Source: JAPUDQ01 sp964532145
GTDB lineage: Bacteria; Patescibacteriota; Saccharimonadia; Saccharimonadales; Saccharimonadaceae
Length of the DNA stretch: 12,352 nt
Assembly (NCBI GenBank): GCA_964532145.1
Contig: CAZHGM010000027.1
Coordinates: forward strand, 1 to 12,352
Direction: 5' to 3'
Below are positions 1 to 3,921 of this stretch, piece by piece (within the stretch, counting starts at the first letter, position 1; each line of letters opens with the position of its first letter). Position numbers and translations under genes: made by a program. Below the pieces are notes generated by a model. It saw nothing but the letters and a program-made list of their open reading frames with translations, was not told the DNA's origin and did not search any database.

Positions 1-62
1 AGGCGCAAGGTGGAAGCACAGCAATGTGTGGAGCTGAAGCGTACTAATAGAGACATTGCCTT
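1..62 (+). rRNA. 23S ribosomal RNA, 3' end (partial)
   Basis: The window opens inside the large-subunit rRNA. The segment ending GAGCTGAAGCGTACTAATAG matches the conserved last stretch of bacterial 23S rRNA (gagctaaccggtactaat in E. coli). The 3' terminus is placed near 62 by analogy with the roughly 20 nt that follow TACTAAT in E. coli; the exact end is uncertain by several bases. Only the last 60 or so nucleotides are present. The downstream 5S gene on the same strand confirms the rRNA operon order. Confidence 0.9.
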
Positions 63-71
63 TTTATGCGA

Positions 72-102
72 ATGAGAGAAGAACCGAAGGTTCTCCTCTC
101 AT
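72..102 (+). repeat. Spacer hairpin, copy 1
   Basis: ATGAGAG (72-78) pairs with CTCTCAT (96-102). After an A/C mismatch the stem continues AGAACC (80-85) with GGTTCT (89-94), closing on a GAA loop. It lies about 10 nt after the 23S 3' end. The outer arms recur in copy 2 at 247-277, so this is a duplicated structural element in the rRNA spacer. Confidence 0.7.
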
Positions 103-103
103 C

Positions 104-154
104 GTACAATCGGCAAAGCCGACTTTTGCCCTTTAGGGCAAAAGCAAGTTGTAC
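104..154 (+). other. Multibranched RNA structure in the rRNA spacer
   Basis: GTACAA (104-109) pairs with TTGTAC (149-154) and encloses two adjacent hairpins: TCGGC-aaa-GCCGA (110-122) and CTTTTGCCC-ttta-GGGCAAAAG (123-144, nine perfect pairs). This would be a three-way junction in the pre-rRNA. The TTTA loop recurs in hairpin 214-227. Function is unknown; a processing or folding scaffold is the simplest reading. Confidence 0.55.
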
Positions 155-246
155 TGCTCTTCATTCCTTTAGCTGCGGTTTGTAGCAAAAAGGGAAAAAG
201 AGCAGCGAGCTTGGCCGCTTTAGCGGCTCAGCTATGCTGACGAGCG

Positions 247-277
247 ATGAGAGAAAACCGCTTAGGTTGTCTCTCAT
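247..277 (+). repeat. Spacer hairpin, copy 2
   Basis: ATGAGAGA (247-254) pairs with TCTCTCAT (270-277), and the inner AACC (256-259) pairs with GGTT (265-268). The outer seven base pairs are identical to copy 1 at 72-102 while the loop differs, so the stem appears conserved and the loop does not. A possible one-armed remnant, TTGAGAGAAAACT, lies near 345. Confidence 0.7.
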
Positions 278-396
278 TCAAGGTTTTGACTAGTATTCGG
301 TGAGTATCAGTTGTATACTGACCAATGTTAATTCATTGAACTTTGAGAGAAAACTATTACGAGCATCGTATGGACATCGACTATGCGCCGAGGGCG

Positions 397-480
397 CAGA
401 GGTAAGGAGCAAGAGATAAGAGATAAGACGAGAGCACTATATGCCCAATCTTAATTCTTAACTCATAACTCTTGACTCTG
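397..480 (+). other. Pre-5S long imperfect stem
   Basis: The purine-rich arm at 410-428, built on the repeated unit AGAGATAA, pairs with the pyrimidine-rich arm 456-474 at 16 of 19 positions; the three mismatches are all A/A. An outer CAGAG (397-401) can pair with CTCTG (476-480). The stem lies entirely upstream of 5S and resembles an RNase III processing substrate. The CTCTG segment competes with the small hairpin at 478-500, so the two folds may be alternatives. Confidence 0.55.
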
Positions 481-500
481 TGTCGCATCGCGGCACACAG

Positions 501-605
501 TCGGTGCCCATGGCGCTGGGGAAACACCTGTTCTCATTCCGAACACAGCAGTTAAGCCCAGCAGCGGCGATTATACTGCTATGCGGGAAACTAGCACGGT
601 GCCGA
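501..605 (+). rRNA. 5S ribosomal RNA (short form)
   Basis: The conserved loop-B/C sequence CCGAACACAGCAGTTAAG is present at 539-556. The termini pair: U501-C508 with G598-A605 gives eight base pairs, two of them G-U wobbles. CTGGG near 516-520 pairs with CCCAG at 557-561 as helix II. The length is about 105 nt against the usual 115-120. The missing bases fall in helix IV, where CUGC-UAU-GCGG replaces the longer stem seen in E. coli and Bacillus. The 5' end follows immediately after the hairpin at 478-500 and the 3' end runs into the terminator. Confidence 0.93.
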
Positions 606-650
606 ATTATACAAAAAGCCACCCTAACGGGTGGCTTTTTGTATAATTTT
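605..650 (+). terminator. Intrinsic terminator of the rRNA operon
   Basis: A 20-bp perfect stem runs from 605-624 to 629-648 with a TAAC loop. The GC-rich core GCCACCC/GGGTGGC is extended by A/T pairs that supply the T-run (636-640 and 647-650). Its first base is also the last paired base of 5S, so termination directly abuts mature 5S. The flanking A-tract makes it potentially bidirectional. Confidence 0.95.
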
Positions 651-753
651 GCATCATGTTATTATCGCTATAGTAGTAGAATCGCCGGCACGGCGAATTC
701 AGAAACGACGAAATGAGTGCAAAAGTTTAGCTTTCTCAACTTTTGCTGAATGA

Positions 754-793
754 GGATGTTTCGCCAGCTAGGTTTTAACCTAGCTGATAGTGC
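754..793 (+). repeat. 40-bp imperfect repeat with hairpin, copy 1
   Basis: This copy starts GGATGTTTCGCC and contains a perfect 10-bp inverted repeat, CAGCTAGGTT (765-774) with AACCTAGCTG (777-786). It matches copy 2 at 892-931 at 32 of 40 positions in the same orientation. Six of the eight differences are transitions. Confidence 0.6.
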
Positions 794-891
794 AAACTTA
801 CAAAACTAGCATAACTCTCTTTTCCGAGACGTCTAAGTCCTTACGAAGCAGGGATATTATACTGCAGGGTTCTTGACTACTTTTCAAATAC

Positions 892-931
892 GGATGCTTT
901 GTCGGCTAAGTTTCAACCTAGCTGCTACTGC
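892..931 (+). repeat. 40-bp imperfect repeat with hairpin, copy 2
   Basis: This is the second copy of the element at 754-793, 138 bp downstream. The distal arm AACCTAGCTG (915-924) is unchanged. The proximal arm has two changes (CGGCTAAGTT), leaving one G-U and one A-C opposition in the plus-strand RNA. The element may be a regulatory RNA structure or a residue of a mobile sequence; nothing else in the window matches it. Confidence 0.5.
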
Positions 932-981
932 TCGATTTTACACCTCCAAAAACTTTGATAATCTCAAAATATTAGGAGGTG

Positions 982-1019
982 CCCCGACCTCGAACCGCTT
1001 GCGCGGAACGAGGTCGGGG
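982..1019 (-). terminator. Hairpin after the GC-rich orphan gene
   Basis: CCCCGACCTCG (982-992) pairs perfectly with CGAGGTCGGGG (1009-1019). Inside it, CCGC (995-998) pairs with GCGG (1003-1006), separated by a symmetric AA/AA internal loop. On the minus strand the apex is a GCAA (GNRA-type) tetraloop. The hairpin starts 4 nt after the stop codon of the minus-strand gene and has no T-run, so it may act as a factor-assisted terminator or a 3' stabiliser rather than a classical intrinsic terminator. Its G+C richness matches that gene, not the surroundings. Confidence 0.6.
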
Positions 1020-1023
1020 GGTC

Positions 1024-1407
1024 TCAGCGAACGTGACCTGTGGAGATGATGTCCACTGGCCATCCGTCACGACGGAAGCCGTGCAGGATGCCGATGGAAC
1101 CATTGCCGCCGACTGTCTCGAAGGACGTAGTCGAGGCGTTGCACTGCGCATCGGACGAGAGATTGAACTCCTGCAGCTCATGAGACGCGGGGGAGCCGCT
1201 CCAGAACGTCTCGCCGACGTGAAGTCGGAAGACGAGGAACTCTGTGTCCGCGATGTAGTCCCAGGTGAGCCGTCCGTGGAGTCGTCCAGTGAAGTGGCTG
1301 TAGATGCCACCGCGACGGGCGTACTCGACGACAGTCAGCCTGTGTGAACTGTAGGTGAGCGACAGATAGTGCTCCCGGAACACTGAGAACGGGATGTTGC
1401 TGGCCAT
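1024..1407 (-). CDS. GC-rich orphan gene, hypothetical protein (127 aa)
   Basis: I do not recognise the family. The ATG at 1407 is chosen because AAGGAG (1414-1419) sits 6 nt upstream; a longer reading to 1449 would start before this site. The 127-residue product begins MASNIPFSVF, has alternating hydrophobic residues suggesting beta structure, a short Gly-rich stretch around residue 98 (ETVGGNGSIG), one cysteine, no signal peptide and no membrane segment, so it is probably cytoplasmic. Most codons end in G or C (GGC, CTC, GTC, TTC, ATC), typical of a real high-GC gene. Two sampled lines (1021-1140) are 60% G+C against about 48% in the next plus-strand gene. It is also the only gene here ending in TGA. 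Composition and isolation suggest horizontal acquisition, possibly from an actinobacterium; that source is inference. Confidence 0.7.
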   Translation of the reverse strand: MASNIPFSVFREHYLSLTYSSHRLTVVEYARRGGIYSHFTGRLHGRLTWDYIADTEFLVFRLHVGETFWSGSPASHELQEFNLSSDAQCNASTTSFETVGGNGSIGILHGFRRDGWPVDIISTGHVR

Positions 1408-1441
1408 GATGATCTCCTTCGAAGCTTGGATGTGGAGGGTG

Positions 1442-1484
1442 AACCCCACTGCTTCTGATCACCTTGGCTCGTGCTGCAGTGGGT
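1442..1484 (-). promoter_or_regulatory. Inverted repeat in the leader of the GC-rich gene
   Basis: AACCC(C)ACTGC at 1442-1452 pairs with GCAGTGGGTT at 1475-1484, separated by 22 nt, upstream of the Shine-Dalgarno of the minus-strand gene. A second imperfect inverted repeat (CCGGGCTA/TTAGCCGG) lies near 1493-1511. Farther upstream on the minus strand a GGGAGG precedes a GTG that opens a 14-codon ORF ending near 1503. A leader-peptide attenuator is conceivable but weakly supported. No convincing promoter was identified; the rest of 1408-1567 holds nothing else clear. Confidence 0.3.
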
Positions 1485-1567
1485 TGTATTGGCCGGGCTA
1501 GGGTTAGCCGGGTGTCATCAACGCCACGGTTGCAGACGTCCAGCGCACGAATCCTCCCTTCTGAAGT

Positions 1568-1756
1568 GTGGAAAACAGCGTGGATTTTATAATTTTTGAA
1601 ATCACGACTTCGACGCCAGGCTACAGTGAAGTCAAGCTGGGTGATTTTGAGATAAAGATTGTGAATATGCGCGACGAAGACGAATTCAACGGAGACAGCC
1701 TCTCAGGTGACAAAGTGCGGGGAATATATGCGATAATACTAGTATGTTTGGTATAA
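1568..1756 (+). CDS. Doubtful small ORF (62 aa), possibly a gene remnant
   Basis: This open frame starts at a GTG directly after an in-frame TGA and ends TAA. There is no Shine-Dalgarno sequence. The predicted peptide has a mixed beta-like N-terminal half, an acidic stretch (residues 35-47) and a hydrophobic end, with no recognisable motif. It begins exactly where the GC-rich block ends and overlaps the next gene by 13 nt in another frame. The next gene's probable promoter lies inside it. Codon use is similar to the native genes, so it might be the tail of a gene cut by the GC-rich insertion. It may equally be chance. Confidence 0.25.
   Translation: MENSVDFIIFEITTSTPGYSEVKLGDFEIKIVNMRDEDEFNGDSLSGDKVRGIYAIILVCLV
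1707..1737 (+). promoter_or_regulatory. Extended -10 promoter, probably giving a leaderless mRNA
   Basis: TGC-GATAAT (1729-1737) is an extended -10 box with five of six consensus bases. A weak -35, GTGACA (1707-1712), lies 19 nt upstream. The -10 ends 6 nt before the ATG at 1744, so transcription would start at or next to the A of the ATG. No Shine-Dalgarno is found at a usable distance. Confidence 0.5.
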
Positions 1757-1995
1757 AACCCTCCAAGTGGACTGAATTAGCGGGCTGGTACGGCATGATA
1801 GCGCTCATTGTGGCATATGGGCTTGTGAGTTTTTCGGTCATTGCTGGTGATGGAATAATGTATCAACTTCTCAACCTTACTGGTGGCATAGGACTTATTA
1901 TCGTTGCTGCATCAAAGGGCGTCGTGCAGTCAGTCTTGCTTAATGTATTCTGGGCTGCCATCGGTATCATTGCTATTCTAAGGATTATATTGTAA
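1744..1995 (+). CDS. CBU_0592-like small integral membrane protein (83 aa)
   Basis: The product is a compact inner-membrane protein with three hydrophobic segments, about residues 13-34, 41-57 and 63-83. The pattern GWYG...AYGLVS followed by YQLLNLTGGIG and a third segment LLNVFWAAIGIIAILR matches the CBU_0592-like family of about 80 residues, whose function is unknown. The upstream in-frame stop at 1708-1710 and the absence of other start codons force ATG 1744. This start lacks a Shine-Dalgarno but lies 6 nt after an extended -10 box, suggesting leaderless translation. A strong terminator follows 19 nt after the stop, so it is probably monocistronic. Family assignment is from recalled motif shape, not a search. 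Confidence 0.75.
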   Translation: MFGIKPSKWTELAGWYGMIALIVAYGLVSFSVIAGDGIMYQLLNLTGGIGLIIVAASKGVVQSVLLNVFWAAIGIIAILRIIL

Positions 1996-2014
1996 AGATA
2001 CATAATCTAAAAAA

Positions 2015-2047
2015 ACGACCCGTCTCGCAGATTGGGTCGTTCTTTTG
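2015..2047 (+). terminator. Intrinsic terminator after the CBU_0592-like gene
   Basis: ACGACCC (2015-2021) pairs with GGGTCGT (2034-2040), followed by TCTTTTGT. An A-run (2009-2015) on the other side makes it potentially bidirectional. It separates this gene from the promoter region of the KGG gene; 2048-2150 contains nothing else I can name. Confidence 0.85.
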
Positions 2048-2151
2048 TGTAATCTGATCATGTGGTTCTGATCGGATACCTTTATCAATGATATCGCATG
2101 AATGGAATAAACGCAACAACTTTATTATAATAGAAAATGCTTCTGTAAAGC

Positions 2152-2180
2152 TTGACATAACCGAGATATAGTGCTAATGT
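2152..2180 (+). promoter_or_regulatory. Strong promoter of the KGG stress gene
   Basis: A perfect -35, TTGACA (2152-2157), is followed after exactly 17 nt by the extended -10 TGC-TAATGT (2172-2180). This is the best promoter match in the window. Transcription would begin near 2187, leaving a leader of about 98 nt before the ATG. Confidence 0.8.
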
Positions 2181-2193
2181 AGAAACATACACA

Positions 2194-2209
2194 TATCACA
2201 TGTGTGATA
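2194..2209. promoter_or_regulatory. Palindromic operator candidate downstream of the KGG promoter
   Basis: TATCACA (2194-2200) and TGTGATA (2203-2209) form a perfect inverted repeat with a 2-bp centre. Two bases are too few for an RNA hairpin loop, so a protein dimer binding to DNA is the likelier reading. It begins about 7 nt after the predicted transcription start, where a bound repressor would block initiation. The regulator is unknown; no transcription-factor gene is in the window. Confidence 0.5.
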
Positions 2210-2220
2210 AAAAGTAATGG

Positions 2221-2266
2221 GACAAGGGGTAGACAGGCGAGCATGCTCGGCTGTTTTTAACTTGTC
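2221..2266 (+). promoter_or_regulatory. Folded 5' leader / possible attenuator of the KGG gene
   Basis: An inner hairpin pairs 2231-2236 with 2251-2256 and CGAG (2238-2241) with CTCG (2246-2249) around CATG, with one G/G mismatch. It is followed by TTTTT (2254-2258), so it resembles an intrinsic terminator inside the leader. An outer stem GACAAG (2221-2226) with CTTGTC (2261-2266) can extend it to only 4 nt before the GGGAG Shine-Dalgarno. TAGACA (2230-2235) can alternatively pair with TGTCTA (2263-2268). It could attenuate transcription or stabilise the mRNA 5' end. Confidence 0.45.
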
Positions 2267-2284
2267 TAAAGGGAGAACCATAGA

Positions 2285-2512
2285 ATGTCAGGAACAAAAA
2301 CTGGTGGTCTTAAGGCTGCTGCAACTAACAAGGCTCGCCATGGTAAAGATTTTTACGCCCGAATTGGTGCCCAGGGCGGCCAAAAAGGCACTACTGGTGG
2401 ATTCTACGCCAACCGCGAGCTGGCTCGTGAAGCTGGCCGCAAAGGCGGTATGATTTCACGTCGTGGCAAAGCCAAAAAAGGCACAGCTATGGACGTCGTC
2501 CTACCTCGCTAA
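2285..2512 (+). CDS. KGG-motif (stress-induced) small basic protein (75 aa)
   Basis: The product is a small, very basic, Gly-rich protein. It carries repeats of the KGG / stress-induced acidophilic motif, R-x-A/I-G-x-x-G-G-x-K/R-G: IGAQGGQKG around residues 33-41 and EAGRKGG around 53-59, plus a related first unit TGGLKAAATNKARHG at 7-21. Proteins of this family (GsiB and Con-10 types) are hydrophilic, largely disordered and induced by general stress or desiccation; they are cytoplasmic. GGGAG (2271-2275) lies 9 nt before the ATG. An unusually strong promoter with a downstream palindrome and folded leader suggests high but conditional expression. The gene is monocistronic, ending at a strong terminator. 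The biochemical role is not known. Confidence 0.85.
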   Translation: MSGTKTGGLKAAATNKARHGKDFYARIGAQGGQKGTTGGFYANRELAREAGRKGGMISRRGKAKKGTAMDVVLPR

Positions 2513-2540
2513 ACTCCTCTGCAGCAACAGGAGTGCGCAC

Positions 2541-2582
2541 ATTGAAAAGAGCTCGGTTGTTTACGAGCTCTTTTCAATTTTG
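2541..2582. terminator. Bidirectional terminator between convergent genes
   Basis: A 15-bp perfect stem pairs 2541-2555 with 2564-2578 around an 8-nt loop. The arms contain GAAAAGAGCTCG and its complement, giving a T-run after the hairpin on either strand. On the plus strand it ends the KGG transcript. On the minus strand the stop codon of the peptidase gene (2561-2563) lies in the loop, so the plus-left arm is its 3' UTR and the plus-right arm encodes its last residues. A smaller inverted repeat ACTCCT/AGGAGT (2513-2534) precedes it. Confidence 0.9.
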
Positions 2583-3061
2583 TATCGGTGCAGCCGACAC
2601 TGCCTCGCTTCATTTGATCGCCATTCTTGAGCGCAGAGTAAGCAGCGATAGGATAAATCTTTTTGTTGTATCGCGGTGGTGTGGCACGATGGGCATTGTG
2701 AGCGTGCATGCAGCCAGGTACGATAGGTATCAAGTTGTCTCTGGATAACACTGTCGTCAATAGTAACTCCGTATCGTGGTGCAAGTTTTCGTGCGACTTG
2801 CCATGCAGCTCGTTCGCATGCGAGCAATTCGATGTCCTGATCATAGTCGGCATGTTTTAGTATGGCGTGGCCCAGCTCGTGCAGCAAAACGATTTTGTCG
2901 AATGGTGATGCGGAGGATTCATAGTATACGGTTTGAGTGTCCGCTGACCAGTGCGCAGTCATGTCTTTGCGAAATGCAAACTCAGGGAAGTCCGCCCGCA
3001 GCTTGGTGATAAACGAAACGGATTTACGAGAGTTGGTCGATGGCATAGTAGTAACATCCAT
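2561..3061 (-). CDS. ImmA/IrrE-like zinc metallopeptidase with C-terminal zinc ribbon (166 aa)
   Basis: Residues 61-65 are HELGH, the zincin motif: H61 and H65 bind zinc and E62 is the catalytic base. E83 in ACERAAW, about 18 residues later, sits where ImmA/IrrE-type enzymes place their third ligand; E78 is an alternative. A second metal site follows, a zinc ribbon formed by C123-x2-C126 and C140-x2-C143. There is no signal peptide or membrane segment, so it is cytoplasmic. Family members cleave repressors in mobile-element and stress regulation; the target here is unknown and no HTH repressor gene is adjacent. The gene overlaps the end of the ROK kinase gene by 38 nt (31 to 23 nt if ATG 3046 is used), implying co-transcription and translational coupling. 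Neither start has a good Shine-Dalgarno. Confidence 0.78.
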   Translation of the reverse strand: MDVTTMPSTNSRKSVSFITKLRADFPEFAFRKDMTAHWSADTQTVYYESSASPFDKIVLLHELGHAILKHADYDQDIELLACERAAWQVARKLAPRYGVTIDDSVIQRQLDTYRTWLHARSQCPSCHTTAIQQKDLSYRCLLCAQEWRSNEARQCRLHRYKIEKSS

Positions 3062-3830
3062 ATATCACAGCATCTTCGGTATGAGCGGCGCGGCGAATAT
3101 CTATAGTTGTAAATTGTTTGCCAAGACGGCTCGTAAGAATATGCTGCAGCTGTTTCTCATATTTATCAAAATACGTGCCGATACTGCCGCCGATGATTAT
3201 TACGTCAGGGGATAGGGCGGGGACGAGGGCAAGAAAGCCGCGGCTTATTTTTTCAGCGATTTGGTTCCAGATGTGGCGGTCTTTGATATCACGTGCATAT
3301 GAATCGTATGTACGATATATCGCTCGGCCAGAGGCGAACGACTCCCACTCACGCAGCCTGCCGTCATACTCTAACATCATGTGACCCGGTTCGGTTACTG
3401 AAAGTGCAGGGTGAATTTTATGATCGATGATAAGTCCCATGCCGATACCTGTACTGATAGTAACGTAGAGTACTGAGTCATATTTTTTGGGCAAGGCTCG
3501 CGCTTCGGCCAGACCAGCGAGATTGGCATCATTTTCGACGATGACAGGACATTTAAACAGTTTTTTCAGTGGCCCAGCGATATCGACGTCAGTCCAGCCT
3601 AGGTTTGGGCAGTATAATGCAACGCCTTTTTGCGCGATGCCAGGGATAGCTAAGGAAATAATATCGAGCGGTGATTCTTTGGCAAGGGTGAGTATAGTAC
3701 TGGCAAGTAACTCATGGTACTCCTTGGGATCACGAGGAGTGGGAAAACGCTGTCTGGATTGCTCACGCCCCTTACGGTCAAATATAGCCACAAGAGTCTT
3801 GGTCCCGCCGGTATCAACAGTCACTAACAT
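3024..3830 (-). CDS. ROK-family sugar kinase (glucokinase-like, 268 aa)
   Basis: The product is a cytoplasmic ATP-dependent sugar kinase of the ASKHA fold. Visible motifs are phosphate-1 DTGGTKT (residues 6-12), the ROK catalytic signature ENDAN with Asp101, phosphate-2 STGIG (126-130), the E-P-G-H segment (147-150), E-S-F-A-S-G (163-168) and the adenosine motif IIGGSIG (212-218). The Cys-rich zinc site usual in this family (CxCGxxGCxE after the EIGH motif) is absent, although the Glu before FASG is kept. At 268 residues it is shorter than the usual 290-320. There is no N-terminal HTH, so it is a kinase rather than a NagC/XylR-type repressor. The sugar cannot be told. The ATG at 3830 lacks a Shine-Dalgarno and lies 6 nt after a -10 box; the zinc peptidase follows as the second gene of the operon. 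Confidence 0.9.
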   Translation of the reverse strand: MLVTVDTGGTKTLVAIFDRKGREQSRQRFPTPRDPKEYHELLASTILTLAKESPLDIISLAIPGIAQKGVALYCPNLGWTDVDIAGPLKKLFKCPVIVENDANLAGLAEARALPKKYDSVLYVTISTGIGMGLIIDHKIHPALSVTEPGHMMLEYDGRLREWESFASGRAIYRTYDSYARDIKDRHIWNQIAEKISRGFLALVPALSPDVIIIGGSIGTYFDKYEKQLQHILTSRLGKQFTTIDIRRAAHTEDAVIYGCYYYAIDQLS

Positions 3831-3836
3831 GTATCT

Positions 3837-3864
3837 ATACTATCACTGACGGCGGATGTTGTAA
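3837..3864 (-). promoter_or_regulatory. Promoter of the ROK kinase operon, probably leaderless
   Basis: On the minus strand, -35 TTACAA (3864-3859), a 16-nt spacer and extended -10 TGA-TAGTAT (3845-3837) end 6 nt before the ATG at 3830. Transcription would start at the initiation codon. The -35 hexamer is the same six base pairs used on the other strand by the divergent promoter. Confidence 0.5.
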
Positions 3865-3887
3865 CAGTGTAAAAAACGTTGTATACT
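3859..3887 (+). promoter_or_regulatory. Promoter of the low-complexity surface protein gene
   Basis: TTGTAA (3859-3864), a 17-nt spacer and TATACT (3882-3887) give a good sigma-70-type promoter. Start of transcription near 3894 leaves a 5' leader of about 28 nt containing AGGAG (3912-3916 region) before the ATG at 3922. It overlaps the ROK promoter back to back. Confidence 0.65.
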
Positions 3888-3921
3888 TATTGCTGAACAT
3901 AACGGGTGGCCAGGAGTAAGT

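Larger units (their letters stand above)
63..500 (+). other. 23S-5S internal transcribed spacer, unusually long and highly folded
   Basis: About 440 nt separate 23S and 5S, with no tRNA gene and no credible ORF. By hand folding it is nearly all paired. Elements seen: hairpin 72-102; a stem 104-109/149-154 enclosing two hairpins (110-122 and 123-144); an outer stem 155-161/198-204 containing hairpin 172-186; hairpin 208-233 with core GCCGC-TTTA-GCGGC; hairpin 247-277; hairpin 384-398 (TGCGCC/GGCGCA); a long imperfect stem 410-428/456-474; and a small hairpin 478-500 abutting the 5S 5' end. Such structures normally serve rRNA processing by RNase III-type nucleases. That role is inferred; the pairings are read from the sequence. 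Confidence 0.75.
651..970. other. Non-coding region after the rRNA operon, rich in inverted repeats
   Basis: No credible gene is seen here. Inverted repeats visible: TCGCCG-gca-CGGCGA (682-696); GCAAAAGTT (719-727) with AACTTTTGC (738-746); and two related hairpin elements described separately (754-793 and 892-931). CACCTCC (941-947) pairs with GGAGGTG (975-981) around an inner TTTGA/TCAAA hairpin, just at the border of the GC-rich gene. No convincing promoter was found on either strand. The region could be decayed sequence, a structured untranslated RNA, or the trailing edge of the rRNA locus. Confidence 0.4.

Noticed and set aside
401..430. Short AGAGATAA repeats as a CRISPR or microsatellite
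   Set aside because: There are only two to three 8-nt units, no spacers, and they are explained as one arm of the pre-5S stem.
480..716. 78-aa plus-strand ORF
   Set aside because: It runs through the 5S rRNA gene and its terminator, so it is not protein-coding.
856..884. Minus-strand TATAAT as a promoter
   Set aside because: The nearest -35-like TTGAAA is 20 nt away and no transcript unit follows.
941..981. CACCTCC as an anti-Shine-Dalgarno-like (16S tail) sequence
   Set aside because: Seven bases match the 16S 3' tail, but no other 16S sequence is present. It is more simply one arm of the CACCTCC/GGAGGTG inverted repeat.
979..1347. 122-aa plus-strand ORF and other frames opposite the GC-rich gene
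   Set aside because: They are shadows caused by few stop codons in GC-rich DNA. Only the minus-strand 1024-1407 frame has a Shine-Dalgarno and G/C-ending codons.
2217..2453. Plus-strand ORF overlapping the KGG gene
   Set aside because: It starts in the structured leader and reads the KGG gene in a different frame; the KGG frame has the ribosome site and conserved motif.
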